Below are positions 1 to 7,897 of a DNA stretch of 64,000 bases, piece by piece (the first letter of the stretch is position 1; every line of letters begins with the position of its first letter). The notes under the pieces were generated by a model that saw only the letters and a list, made by a program, of their open reading frames with translations, was not told the origin of the DNA and ran no database searches. Source of the DNA: Streptomyces gossypii (GTDB lineage: Bacteria > Actinomycetota > Actinomycetes > Streptomycetales > Streptomycetaceae); contig NZ_JAJAGO010000001.1 of NCBI RefSeq assembly GCF_025165795.1, positions 558,001 to 622,000 of the forward strand, in the 5' to 3' direction. A program made the position numbers and the translations under genes.

Positions 1-523
1 GCTGGATCTGGGAGCGGCCGATCTCCTCGGAACTCGCCTGGTTGATGAACATCTGCCGGCAGTCCTTGGAGGTGTCCGAGTCGTAGGCGACGACCTTGAT
101 GTCCTGCTTCATCGCCTGCTTGAGCGGGCCGCAGACCGCCTTGGGGTCGTTGGCGGCGATGAGGATCGCGTCCTGCCGCTGCTGGATGAGGGTGTTGATG
201 TAGGAGACCTGGGAAGACGCCTTGGCGTCGGAGGGTCCGACCTCCTTGCCCGTGCCCTTGTACTCCTCGGCGGCCTCGATGCCCGCCTTGTTGACGATCT
301 TGGAGTAGGGGTTGTTGATCTGCTTGGGGAGGAAGGCGACCTTGAGTCCCTCCTTCAGCGGGGCGTCCGGGTCGGCTTTGGCGTCCGAGGTCTTGGCATT
401 GGCGTCGCCGCTCGAATCGTCCTTGGTGGTGCCGCCGCAGCCGGTGAGGGTGACGGCGAGTGCGCCGGCCACGGCGGTCGCCGCGAAGGCGGCCCGGCGG
501 GTACGGGCGTGCGGGTGCGTCAT
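1..523 (-). CDS. rhaS: Sugar ABC transporter substrate-binding lipoprotein (rhamnose type), partial
   Basis: Only the N-terminal about 174 residues are present; the gene runs off the left edge. The start is a signal peptide followed by a lipobox (LTGCGG), so the mature protein should be a membrane-anchored lipoprotein. The body begins VAFLPKQINNPYSKIV and continues with TLIQQRQDAILIAANDP, the pattern of periplasmic-binding-protein type 1 domains for rhamnose, AI-2 and related sugars. Its ATG overlaps the stop of the preceding permease (ATGA, 520-523), so it is the last known member of the minus-strand importer operon. The rhamnose assignment is inferred from the divergent rhaI, rhaD and rhaB genes; the binding domain alone does not fix the ligand. 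Confidence 0.85.
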   Translation of the reverse strand, partial: MTHPHARTRRAAFAATAVAGALAVTLTGCGGTTKDDSSGDANAKTSDAKADPDAPLKEGLKVAFLPKQINNPYSKIVNKAGIEAAEEYKGTGKEVGPSDAKASSQVSYINTLIQQRQDAILIAANDPKAVCGPLKQAMKQDIKVVAYDSDTSKDCRQMFINQASSEEIGRSQIQ

Positions 524-1620
524 TGCGGTGCCTTTCGGGTGATGCGCTCCTGGGGGGCGCGCTCTTGGGGCGGGCGTTGCCGGGGTGGGCGTTGTTGGGG
601 CGGACCGCTGCCGGGCGGCTCGCTGCCGGATGTGCCGCTGCCCGGCGGCGGGTTCAGGCGTTGCCGCCGTTCGGAGAGCACGGCGATGAGCCGCGGGGTG
701 AGGACGGAGGCGATCAGCAGCAGCCCGGTGACGATGACCCGGATCTCGTTGGAGATGTCGTTCAGCGTGAGGAGGTTGTTGAGCAGGCCGATCAGCAGCA
801 CTCCGGCGACCGCGCCGCCGAGCGTGCCCTTGCCGCCGTTGAAGTCGATGCCGCCGAGCAGCACGGAGGCGATGACGACGAGTTCGAGGCCGAGCCCGTT
901 GTCGGCGCGGGCGCTGCCGTAGCGGAGGGTGTAGACGATTCCGGCGAAGGCAGACATCACTCCCGTGAGGACGAAGAGCAGCAGCTTGATGCGCCGCACC
1001 CGGATGCCCGCGAAGTAGGCGGCGTCCTCCTGCGCGCCGATCGCGAACAGTGACCGGCCGAAGCCGGTGCTGTGGAGCACGATCGCGGTGATCACCGCGA
1101 GCACGGCGAACAGGGCGATCGGATAGGGGATGAAGGTGCCCGGCACGGTCTCGAGGTGGGTGGCCCACTGGGAGTAGGTCTCCGGGAAGTCGGCGACCGC
1201 CTTGTTGCCGAGGATCACGGAGGCAAGACCCCGGTAGAGGGTGAGGGTGCCGATGGTCACCGCGAGCGAGGGCAGCCCGACGCGGGTGACCAGCCAGCCG
1301 TTGAGCAGTCCGCCGGCCATGCCGACCAGCAGACAGACGGGCAGGATCATCTCGAAGGTCCAGCCGGCGTCCCACAGCGCGCCGGCCAGCGCGCTGGAGA
1401 GCCCGAGCATGGAGGCGACCGACAGGTCGACCTGCCCGGCGACGACCAGCAGGGTCATCGGCAGCGCGATCAGGGCGATTTCGGCGGTGTCGTTGAGCGC
1501 CGCGGAGAGGTTGCCGGTGCTGCCGAAACCCTCGGTGCTGCCGGTCCCCGCGAGGAAGACGGCGATGAGCAGCACCCCGACGACGGTGTCCCAGCGCAGG
1601 AACTTTCCCAGTCCGGTCAC
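520..1620 (-). CDS. Sugar ABC transporter permease (rhamnose type)
   Basis: This is a membrane permease of the ribose/rhamnose (RbsC) family, 366 aa, with about ten hydrophobic segments and the family motif GIRVRRIKLLLFVLTGVMSA in the second half. It pairs with the permease encoded just upstream to form the channel for the sugar delivered by the binding lipoprotein. It overlaps both neighbours by 4 bp (ATGA), so the importer operon is translationally coupled. The last 45 or so residues are unusual: a proline/glutamine/arginine-rich tail made of degenerate pentapeptide units (RPPRQ, RPPQE, RAPQE) that is not part of the transport fold and is probably cytoplasmic. Family assignment is firm; the substrate is inferred from the neighbours. 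Confidence 0.9.
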   Translation of the reverse strand: MTGLGKFLRWDTVVGVLLIAVFLAGTGSTEGFGSTGNLSAALNDTAEIALIALPMTLLVVAGQVDLSVASMLGLSSALAGALWDAGWTFEMILPVCLLVGMAGGLLNGWLVTRVGLPSLAVTIGTLTLYRGLASVILGNKAVADFPETYSQWATHLETVPGTFIPYPIALFAVLAVITAIVLHSTGFGRSLFAIGAQEDAAYFAGIRVRRIKLLLFVLTGVMSAFAGIVYTLRYGSARADNGLGLELVVIASVLLGGIDFNGGKGTLGGAVAGVLLIGLLNNLLTLNDISNEIRVIVTGLLLIASVLTPRLIAVLSERRQRLNPPPGSGTSGSEPPGSGPPQQRPPRQRPPQERAPQERITRKAPQ

Positions 1621-2672
1621 TTCCTGCTCCTCTTCCTGAGTGCACTGGTCGTGCGCGTGTGCACGATGCGGTCAGTGGTGATGGCCGCGAGCAGCAGTAC
1701 GCCGGTGATGGCCTGCTGCCAGAAGGAGTTGACCTTGAGGACGACCAGGACGCTGCCGATGGTGGTGAGCAGCGTCGCGCCCAGGGCGGCGCCCCAGACG
1801 GAGCCGACACCGCCGGTGATGGCCACGCCGCCGACGACGACGGCGCTGACGACGGTCAGCTCCCAGCCGTTCGCCGGGTCGGCGACGACGGTGCCGAAGC
1901 GGGCCAGCCACAGCGCGCCCGCGAGCCCGGCGACGGCGCCGGAGAAGAGATACGCGCCGAGCACCCGGCGGCGGATCGGGATCCCGGCGAGCCGGGCGGC
2001 CTCCGGGTTGGAGCCGATCGCGTACAGCTCGCGACCGCTGCGGTAGGTCCGCAGGTAGTAGGCGGTGGCCACCAGGACGGCGACCGCGATGAGCGGCAGA
2101 TACGGCACGCCCAGGACGTTGCCGCTGCCCAGTTCCAGGATGGGGTCCGGCACGTTGGCGGCGCTGATCTGTCCGCCGTCGGCCCAGTAGTAGCCGATGC
2201 CCTGGATGACGTAGAGCATGCCGAGTGTGACGACCAGGGCCGGCACCCGGCCGAAGCTGACCAGGGCGCCGCTGACGAGTCCGCACAGTGCGCCGAGGGC
2301 GATGCCGAGGAGCACCATGGTGGCGGCGCTGTGGTCGCTGCCGGAGACGAAGCTTCCGCAGGCGAAGGCCGAGAGGCCGACCACCGATCCGACGGATAGG
2401 TCGATGTTGCGGGTGAGGACGACGACGGCCTGGCCGACGGCGAGCAGCAGCAGGATGGAGGAGTTGAGCAGGAGGTCCTGGGTGCCCTGGCTGTCCAGGA
2501 AGCTGGGGTTGGTGATCCAGGTGACGAGGATCAGCAGCACCAGGGCGCCGCCGATGCTGAACTCGCGGGCGCGCAGCAGCGCCTCGGCGAGGGCGCGCGC
2601 GGAGCGGCCCGGTGTGCCGGGGCCTGGTGGCGCTTCCTCGCCCTGCCGGGTCTTCCGGGGTGTGGTGATCAC
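1617..2672 (-). CDS. Sugar ABC transporter permease (rhamnose type)
   Basis: This is the second RbsC-family permease, 351 aa, starting at a GTG whose first four bases overlap the stop of the ATPase gene (GTGA, 2669-2672). An open frame extends further upstream but runs inside the ATPase gene, so the overlap start is preferred. The first 38 residues are hydrophilic. Hydrophobic helices follow, with the motifs RNIDLSVGSVVGLSA and AIGSNPEAARLAGIPIRRR, the latter a cytoplasmic loop that contacts the ATPase. Together with the following permease it forms a heterodimeric membrane unit, as is usual in RhaSTPQ-type importers. Confidence 0.9.
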   Translation of the reverse strand: MITTPRKTRQGEEAPPGPGTPGRSARALAEALLRAREFSIGGALVLLILVTWITNPSFLDSQGTQDLLLNSSILLLLAVGQAVVVLTRNIDLSVGSVVGLSAFACGSFVSGSDHSAATMVLLGIALGALCGLVSGALVSFGRVPALVVTLGMLYVIQGIGYYWADGGQISAANVPDPILELGSGNVLGVPYLPLIAVAVLVATAYYLRTYRSGRELYAIGSNPEAARLAGIPIRRRVLGAYLFSGAVAGLAGALWLARFGTVVADPANGWELTVVSAVVVGGVAITGGVGSVWGAALGATLLTTIGSVLVVLKVNSFWQQAITGVLLLAAITTDRIVHTRTTSALRKRSRK

Positions 2673-4204
2673 GCCGCTTCCTCCCCGCTGCCGCCGTTGC
2701 GCCCGGTGGCCGCGGCCATCACGGAAGCCTCGGTTGCCTCGTCGCGCGGGATCTCGGCGACCAGCCGTCCCTCGTGCATGACCAGCACCCGGTCGGCCAT
2801 ACCGAGTACCTCCGGCAGGTCGGAGGAGACCATCAGTACGGCGAGTCCTTCGGCGGCGAGGCTGGACAGCAGCCGGTGGACTTCCGCTTTGGTGCCGACG
2901 TCGATGCCGCGGGTGGGCTCGTCGACGATGAGCACGGACGGCTCGGTTGCCAGCCACTTGGCGAGCACGACCTTCTGCTGATTGCCGCCGGAGAGCACCT
3001 CGACGGTGTCGGAGAGGCGGTTGTACTTGAGCTGGAGCTTGGTCGCCCAGTCGGTGGCCCGCCCGCGCTCCAGGGTGCGGCGCACCAGTCCGGCCCGGCC
3101 GAGTTCGTCCAGGCCTGTCAGTCCGATGTTGCGTTCGATGGACATCTCCATCACCAGCCCGCGCTGCCGCCGGTCCTCGGGGACGAGCGCGATCCCGGCG
3201 TCCATCGCTGCGGTGGGTGAGCCGGGCGGCAGTGTCCTGCCGTTCACCTCGACGGCGCCCGCGTCGGCGCGGTCGACGCCGAAGACGGCCTGGACGACCT
3301 CGCTGCGTCCGGCGCCCACCAGCCCGGCGAGCGCCACGATCTCTCCGCGCCGGACCTCGAAGGACACGTCGAAGAAGACACCCTCCCGGGTCAGCCGGCG
3401 CACCGAGAGCGCGCACTCGCCGATGCGGGTGTCCTGCTTGGGGTAGAGCTCGTCGAGGTCGCGGCCGACCATCCGGTGCACCAGATCGTCCTCCGTGAGG
3501 TCTGCCAGCGGCTCGGAGGCGATCCAGCAGCCGTCGCGCAAGGTGGTGACACGCTGGCAGAGCTGGAAGATCTCCTCCAGACGGTGCGAGATGAACAGCA
3601 CGGCCGCGCCCTCGGCGCGCAGTGTCCGCACCACCGAGAAGAGCCTGGCGGTCTCGCTGCCGGTCAGCGCCGCAGTCGGCTCGTCCATGATCAGTACGCG
3701 GGCGTCGAAGGAGAGCGCCTTGGCGATCTCGACGATCTGCTGGTCGGCGATGGAGAGGCCGCGGGCGGGCCGCTTGGGGTCGAGGTCGACGCCGAGCCGC
3801 CGCATCAGGGCCGCGGTCGCCTCGTGCACGGCCGCGTGATCGATCCGCCCGAAGGAGCGGAGCGGCTGCCGGCTCATGAAGATGTTCTCCGCGATCGTCA
3901 GATCGGCGAAGAGTGTGGGCTCCTGGTAGATGACGGCGATGCCCGCGTCCCGGGCGTCGGCGGGGCCCTGGAAGTCGACGGGCTCACCGTCGAGCAGCAC
4001 GGTGCCGGTGTCCGGCCGGTGCACTCCGGCGAGCGTCTTGATGAGGGTGGACTTACCGGCTCCGTTCTCCCCCGCGAGGGCGTGCGCTTCGCCGGAGTAG
4101 AGCCGCAGGGAGACTTCGCGCAGGGCACGTACGGCACCGAACGACTTGCTGACGTCGGTGAGCGCCAGGACGGGGACCGGGTCGCCCGTCTCGGACTGTT
4201 TCAT
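2669..4204 (-). CDS. rhaT: Sugar ABC transporter ATP-binding protein, two-domain
   Basis: This is a duplicated ABC ATPase of 511 aa (RbsA/RhaT type) that powers the importer. The first half has Walker A GENGAGKST, a signature LSIADQQIVEIAKAL and Walker B VLIMDEPTAAL. The second half has a degenerate Walker A (GLVGAGRSE) and a good signature LSGGNQQKVVLAKWL followed by VLIVDEPTRGID. Unequal halves are normal in this family. It is the first gene of the minus-strand importer operon, reading away from a 249-bp divergent promoter region shared with rhaI. The downstream permease overlaps it by 4 bp. The symbol is given because of the rhamnose catabolic genes next door. Confidence 0.92.
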   Translation of the reverse strand: MKQSETGDPVPVLALTDVSKSFGAVRALREVSLRLYSGEAHALAGENGAGKSTLIKTLAGVHRPDTGTVLLDGEPVDFQGPADARDAGIAVIYQEPTLFADLTIAENIFMSRQPLRSFGRIDHAAVHEATAALMRRLGVDLDPKRPARGLSIADQQIVEIAKALSFDARVLIMDEPTAALTGSETARLFSVVRTLRAEGAAVLFISHRLEEIFQLCQRVTTLRDGCWIASEPLADLTEDDLVHRMVGRDLDELYPKQDTRIGECALSVRRLTREGVFFDVSFEVRRGEIVALAGLVGAGRSEVVQAVFGVDRADAGAVEVNGRTLPPGSPTAAMDAGIALVPEDRRQRGLVMEMSIERNIGLTGLDELGRAGLVRRTLERGRATDWATKLQLKYNRLSDTVEVLSGGNQQKVVLAKWLATEPSVLIVDEPTRGIDVGTKAEVHRLLSSLAAEGLAVLMVSSDLPEVLGMADRVLVMHEGRLVAEIPRDEATEASVMAAATGRNGGSGEEAA

Positions 4205-4247
4205 GAGAGCTCCAGGGCGGCGGCGCGCCGGGCAGGCCGCACAGCCG

Positions 4248-4259
4248 TGAAAGGTTTCA
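4248..4259. promoter_or_regulatory. Inverted repeat, probable sugar-repressor operator (importer side)
   Basis: TGAAA-GG-TTTCA lies about 45 bp upstream of the importer operon in the divergent region. The arms are perfect and the form resembles LacI/GalR-type operators. It probably mediates rhamnose-responsive control of the importer. The regulator is not in the window. Confidence 0.55.
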
Positions 4260-4402
4260 ACCAGATTTCAGGGAAGCTAGACGGCTCTCCGGCTCCGAGT
4301 CAATGGGTGGGAGGCCAGAAACTGTTCAATGCCACCCGGAGTGAAGGCGGACAAGGACCGTGCGCCCACACCTCTTGACGACTCCAAGAGCACGCCTATA
4401 AC

Positions 4403-4424
4403 TTCACGATCGTGAAACGATTCA
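4403..4424. promoter_or_regulatory. Overlapping palindromes upstream of rhaI, probable operator
   Basis: TTCACGATCGTGAA (4403-4416) is a perfect 14-bp palindrome. It overlaps TGAAACGATTCA (4413-4424), which resembles the site near the importer (TGAAA/TTTCA half sites). It lies 30-50 bp before the rhaI start, suited to repression of the catabolic operon. The binding protein is inferred, not seen. Confidence 0.55.
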
Positions 4425-4453
4425 AGCTCGCCTCTGACAAGGAGCACTGATCG

Positions 4454-5623
4454 ATGACCGCCGTAGCCGCGGTGAAGGCCGCACTCAGGAGCCAGGCCAT
4501 CGAGACGCCGTCATGGGCGTACGGCAACTCCGGCACCCGCTTCAAGGTGTTCGCCCAGCCTGGCGTCCCCCGCACCCCGTGGGAGAAACTCGACGACGCC
4601 GCCCGCGTGCACGAGCACACCGGAGTCGCGCCGACCGTCGCCCTGCACATCCCGTGGGACAGGGTCGAGGACCTCGAGGGATACGCGGAACTGTCGGAGT
4701 ACGCCCAGGAGCGCGGACTGCGGCTCGGCGTCATCAACTCCAACGTCTTCCAGGACGAGGACTACAAGCTCGGCAGCGTCTGCCACCCGGACCCCGCGGT
4801 GCGCCGCAAGGCCCTGGGCCACCTGCTGGAGTGCGTCGACATCATGGACGCCACCGGCTCCCGCGACCTGAAGCTCTGGTTCTCCGACGGCACCAACTAC
4901 CCGGGCCAGGACGACATCCGCACCCGCCAGGACCGGCTGTCGGAGGCGCTGCACGCGGTGTACGAGCGGCTCGGCACCGACCAGCGGATGCTGCTGGAGT
5001 ACAAGCTCTTCGAGCCCGCCTTCTACGCCACCGACGTCCCCGACTGGGGCACCGCCTACGCCCACTGCCTCAAGCTCGGCCCGCAGGCCAAGGTCGTCGT
5101 GGACACCGGCCACCACGCGCCGGGCACCAACATCGAATTCATCGTGGCGCTGCTGCTGCGCGAACAGAAGCTGGGGGCCTTCGACTTCAACTCCCGCTTC
5201 TACGCCGACGACGACCTGATGGCCGGAGCGGCCGACCCCTTCCAGCTCTTCCGGATCATGTACGAAGTCGTGCGCGGCGGCGGACTGACCTCCGAGGTCG
5301 CCTTCATGCTCGACCAGTGCCACAACATCGAGGCGAAGATCCCCGCGATCATCCGTTCGGTGATGAACGTCCAGGAGGCAACCGCCAAGGCGCTGCTGGT
5401 CGACGGCGACGCGCTGCACGCGGCCCAGTCGGAGGGGGACGTCCTCGCGGCCAACGCCGTGCTGATGGACGCGTACAACACCGATGTGCGGCCGCTGCTC
5501 GCCCAAGTCCGCGAGGAGATGGGCCTCGCCCCCGATCCGGTCGCCGCGTACAAGGCCTCCGGCTGGGCCGAGAAGATCGTCGCCGAACGCGTCGGCGGCA
5601 CCCAGGCGGGCTGGGGAGCCTGA
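4454..5623 (+). CDS. rhaI: L-rhamnose isomerase
   Basis: This 389-aa protein is a xylose-isomerase-like TIM barrel of the RhaI type (the Pseudomonas/actinobacterial form, distinct from E. coli RhaA). It converts L-rhamnose to L-rhamnulose, the first catabolic step. Supporting segments are SWAYGNSGTRFKVF near the N-terminus, KLWFSDGTNYPGQDD in the middle, VVVDTGHHAPGTNIEFIVA and FDFNSRFYADDDL; the acidic and histidine residues in the last two belong to the metal site typical of this fold. The ATG at 4454 follows a GGAG-like site at about 4440. It is the first gene of the plus-strand catabolic operon and sits 89 bp before the aldolase gene. Confidence 0.93.
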   Translation: MTAVAAVKAALRSQAIETPSWAYGNSGTRFKVFAQPGVPRTPWEKLDDAARVHEHTGVAPTVALHIPWDRVEDLEGYAELSEYAQERGLRLGVINSNVFQDEDYKLGSVCHPDPAVRRKALGHLLECVDIMDATGSRDLKLWFSDGTNYPGQDDIRTRQDRLSEALHAVYERLGTDQRMLLEYKLFEPAFYATDVPDWGTAYAHCLKLGPQAKVVVDTGHHAPGTNIEFIVALLLREQKLGAFDFNSRFYADDDLMAGAADPFQLFRIMYEVVRGGGLTSEVAFMLDQCHNIEAKIPAIIRSVMNVQEATAKALLVDGDALHAAQSEGDVLAANAVLMDAYNTDVRPLLAQVREEMGLAPDPVAAYKASGWAEKIVAERVGGTQAGWGA

Positions 5624-5711
5624 CGCCCCACCACCGGCTGGAAACCGGACACTGTCGAAGCCCGGCCACTGTCGAAACCCAGACTCATCAGACTCAAAGG
5701 AACTCCAGGGA

Positions 5712-7757
5712 ATGACGGACGCAACTCACGGGCCAGTGGCCGAGCTGCTCGCCCGCTCGCACCGCCTCGGCGCCGATCCGCGCAACACCAACTACGCGGG
5801 CGGCAACACGTCCGCCAAGGGCACCGGTGCCGACCCCGTCACCGGTGACGAGATCGGCCTCCTGTGGGTGAAGGGCTCCGGCGGGGACCTCGGCACCCTG
5901 ACCGCGGGCGGCCTCGCCGCGCTCCGCCTGGACCGGCTGCACGCACTGACCGGTGTCTATCCGGGCGTGGAGCGCGAGGACGAGATGGTCGCCGCGTTCG
6001 ACTACTGCCTGCACGGCAAGGGCGGGGCCGCGCCGTCCATCGACACCGCGATGCACGCCCTCGTCGACGCCGGCCACGTCGACCATCTGCACCCCGACTC
6101 CGGCATAGCGCTGGCCTGCGCGGCCGACGGCGAGGCGCTGACCGGGGAATGCTTCGGCGATCAGGTGGTGTGGGTGCCCTGGCGCCGCCCCGGCTTCCAA
6201 CTCGGCCTGGACATCGCCGCGGTCAAGGAGGCCCACCCGGAGGCCATCGGCTGCGTCCTGGGCGGCCACGGCATCACGGCCTGGGGCACGAGCAGCGAGG
6301 AGTGCGAGCGCAACTCGCTGTACATCATCCGCCGGGCCGAGCGGTTCCTCGCCGAGCGCGGCAAGGCCGAGCCGTTCGGCCCCCCGCTGGCCGGGTACGG
6401 GCCGCTGCCCGAGGCGGAGCGGCGGGCGCGCGCCGCAGCGCTGGCACCGGTCGTCCGCTCTCTCGCCTCCGCCGACCGCCCGCAGGTCGGGCACTTCACC
6501 GACTCGGAGACGGTGCTGGACTTCCTGGCCGGCACCGAGCACCCCCGGCTGGCCGCGCTGGGCACCTCCTGCCCGGACCACTTCCTGCGGACGAAGGTCC
6601 GCCCGCTCGTCCTCGACCTTCCCTCCGACGCGCCCCTGGAGGACGCCGTCGCCCGGCTGCGCGAACTGCACACCGCCTACCGGGACGAGTACCGCGCCTA
6701 CTACGAACGGCACGCCTCCCCCGACTCCCCCGCCATGCGCGGCGCCGACCCGGCCATCGTGCTCATCCCCGGCGTCGGGATGTTCTCCTACGGCAAGGAC
6801 AAGCAGACCGCCCGGGTCGCGGGCGAGTTCTATGTGAACGCCATCAACGTGATGCACGGCGCCGAGGCCGTCTCCGCCTACTCCCCCATCGAGGAGTCGG
6901 AGAAGTTCCGCATCGAGTACTGGGAGCTGGAGGAGGCCAAGCTGCGGCGGATGCCCGCGCCCAAACCGCTGGCCACCCGTGTCGCGCTGATCACCGGCGC
7001 CGGCTCGGGCATCGGCAAGGCCATCGCGCAGCGGCTGGCCGCCGAAGGCGCCTGCGTCGTGGTCGCCGACCTGGACGCGGCGAGCGGCGCGGCCGTCGCC
7101 GAGCAACTGGGCGGCCCGGACAAGGCAGTCGCCGTCACCGTGGACGTGACGGAGGAGGCACAGATCCAGGCGGCCTTCGACGCGGCGGTACTCGCCTTCG
7201 GCGGAGTCGACCTGGTGGTCAACAACGCGGGCATCTCCATCTCCAAGCCGCTGCTGGAGACCACCGCCGCGGACTGGGACCTCCAGCACGGCATCATGGC
7301 CCGCGGCTCCTTCCTCGTCTCCCGGGAAGCGGCCCGGGTGATGACGCAGCAGGGGCTGGGCGGCGACATCGTCTACATCGCCTCCAAGAACGGCGTCTTC
7401 GCCGGACCCAACAACATCGCCTACGGCGCCACCAAGGCCGACCAGGCCCACCAGGTGCGGCTGCTCGCCGCCGAGCTGGGCGAGCACGGAATCCGGGTCA
7501 ACGGCATCAACCCGGACGGCGTCGTCCGCGGCTCCGGCATCTTCGCGGGCGGCTGGGGCGCCAAACGGGCGGCGGTGTACGGAGTCGAGGAGGAGAAGCT
7601 GGGCGAGTTCTACGCCCAGCGCACCCTGCTCAAGCGTGAGGTGCTGCCCGAGAACGTGGCGAACGCCGTCTTCGCCCTGACCGGCGGCGACCTCACCCAC
7701 ACCACCGGGCTGCACATCCCCGTCGACGCGGGCGTCGCCGCGGCCTTCCTGCGCTGA
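5712..7757 (+). CDS. rhaD: Bifunctional rhamnulose-1-phosphate aldolase / short-chain dehydrogenase
   Basis: This 681-aa fusion has an N-terminal class II aldolase domain (about residues 1-400, ending near LGTSCPDHFLRTKVRPL). It is joined to a C-terminal short-chain dehydrogenase that begins at about residue 423 with the dinucleotide motif ITGAGSGIGKAIA, followed by VVNNAGIS and the catalytic YGATK. The aldolase splits rhamnulose-1-phosphate into DHAP and L-lactaldehyde; the dehydrogenase half is expected to oxidise the lactaldehyde to lactate, so both products of the cut are handled by one polypeptide. The ATG at 5712 is preceded by AACTCCAGGGA. This fusion is a known arrangement in actinobacteria and rhizobia. 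Confidence 0.93.
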   Translation: MTDATHGPVAELLARSHRLGADPRNTNYAGGNTSAKGTGADPVTGDEIGLLWVKGSGGDLGTLTAGGLAALRLDRLHALTGVYPGVEREDEMVAAFDYCLHGKGGAAPSIDTAMHALVDAGHVDHLHPDSGIALACAADGEALTGECFGDQVVWVPWRRPGFQLGLDIAAVKEAHPEAIGCVLGGHGITAWGTSSEECERNSLYIIRRAERFLAERGKAEPFGPPLAGYGPLPEAERRARAAALAPVVRSLASADRPQVGHFTDSETVLDFLAGTEHPRLAALGTSCPDHFLRTKVRPLVLDLPSDAPLEDAVARLRELHTAYRDEYRAYYERHASPDSPAMRGADPAIVLIPGVGMFSYGKDKQTARVAGEFYVNAINVMHGAEAVSAYSPIEESEKFRIEYWELEEAKLRRMPAPKPLATRVALITGAGSGIGKAIAQRLAAEGACVVVADLDAASGAAVAEQLGGPDKAVAVTVDVTEEAQIQAAFDAAVLAFGGVDLVVNNAGISISKPLLETTAADWDLQHGIMARGSFLVSREAARVMTQQGLGGDIVYIASKNGVFAGPNNIAYGATKADQAHQVRLLAAELGEHGIRVNGINPDGVVRGSGIFAGGWGAKRAAVYGVEEEKLGEFYAQRTLLKREVLPENVANAVFALTGGDLTHTTGLHIPVDAGVAAAFLR

Positions 7758-7774
7758 CGCCGCCGCTGACGCAC

Positions 7775-7817
7775 CTGCCCGGCCGCCGCGCGCTCCTGCC
7801 GTGCGGCGGCCGGGCAG
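7775..7817 (+). terminator. Long GC-rich hairpin between rhaD and rhaB
   Basis: Two perfect 15-bp arms (CTGCCCGGCCGCCGC and its complement) enclose a 13-nt loop 17 bp after the rhaD stop. There is no T-run, as is usual for actinobacterial hairpins. It may end or attenuate transcription before the kinase, or protect the upstream mRNA. Confidence 0.6.
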
Positions 7818-7897
7818 AGCACCACCGCCCTGTCGTGGGCACCCGCGGACACGGAGTCGCCGCGGGCCGCGCCCCCACCACGATCACCAGGACCGCC

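Noticed and set aside
5694..7715. 673-codon open frame on the minus strand
   Set aside because: It is antisense to the rhaD fusion gene, whose domains are unambiguous.
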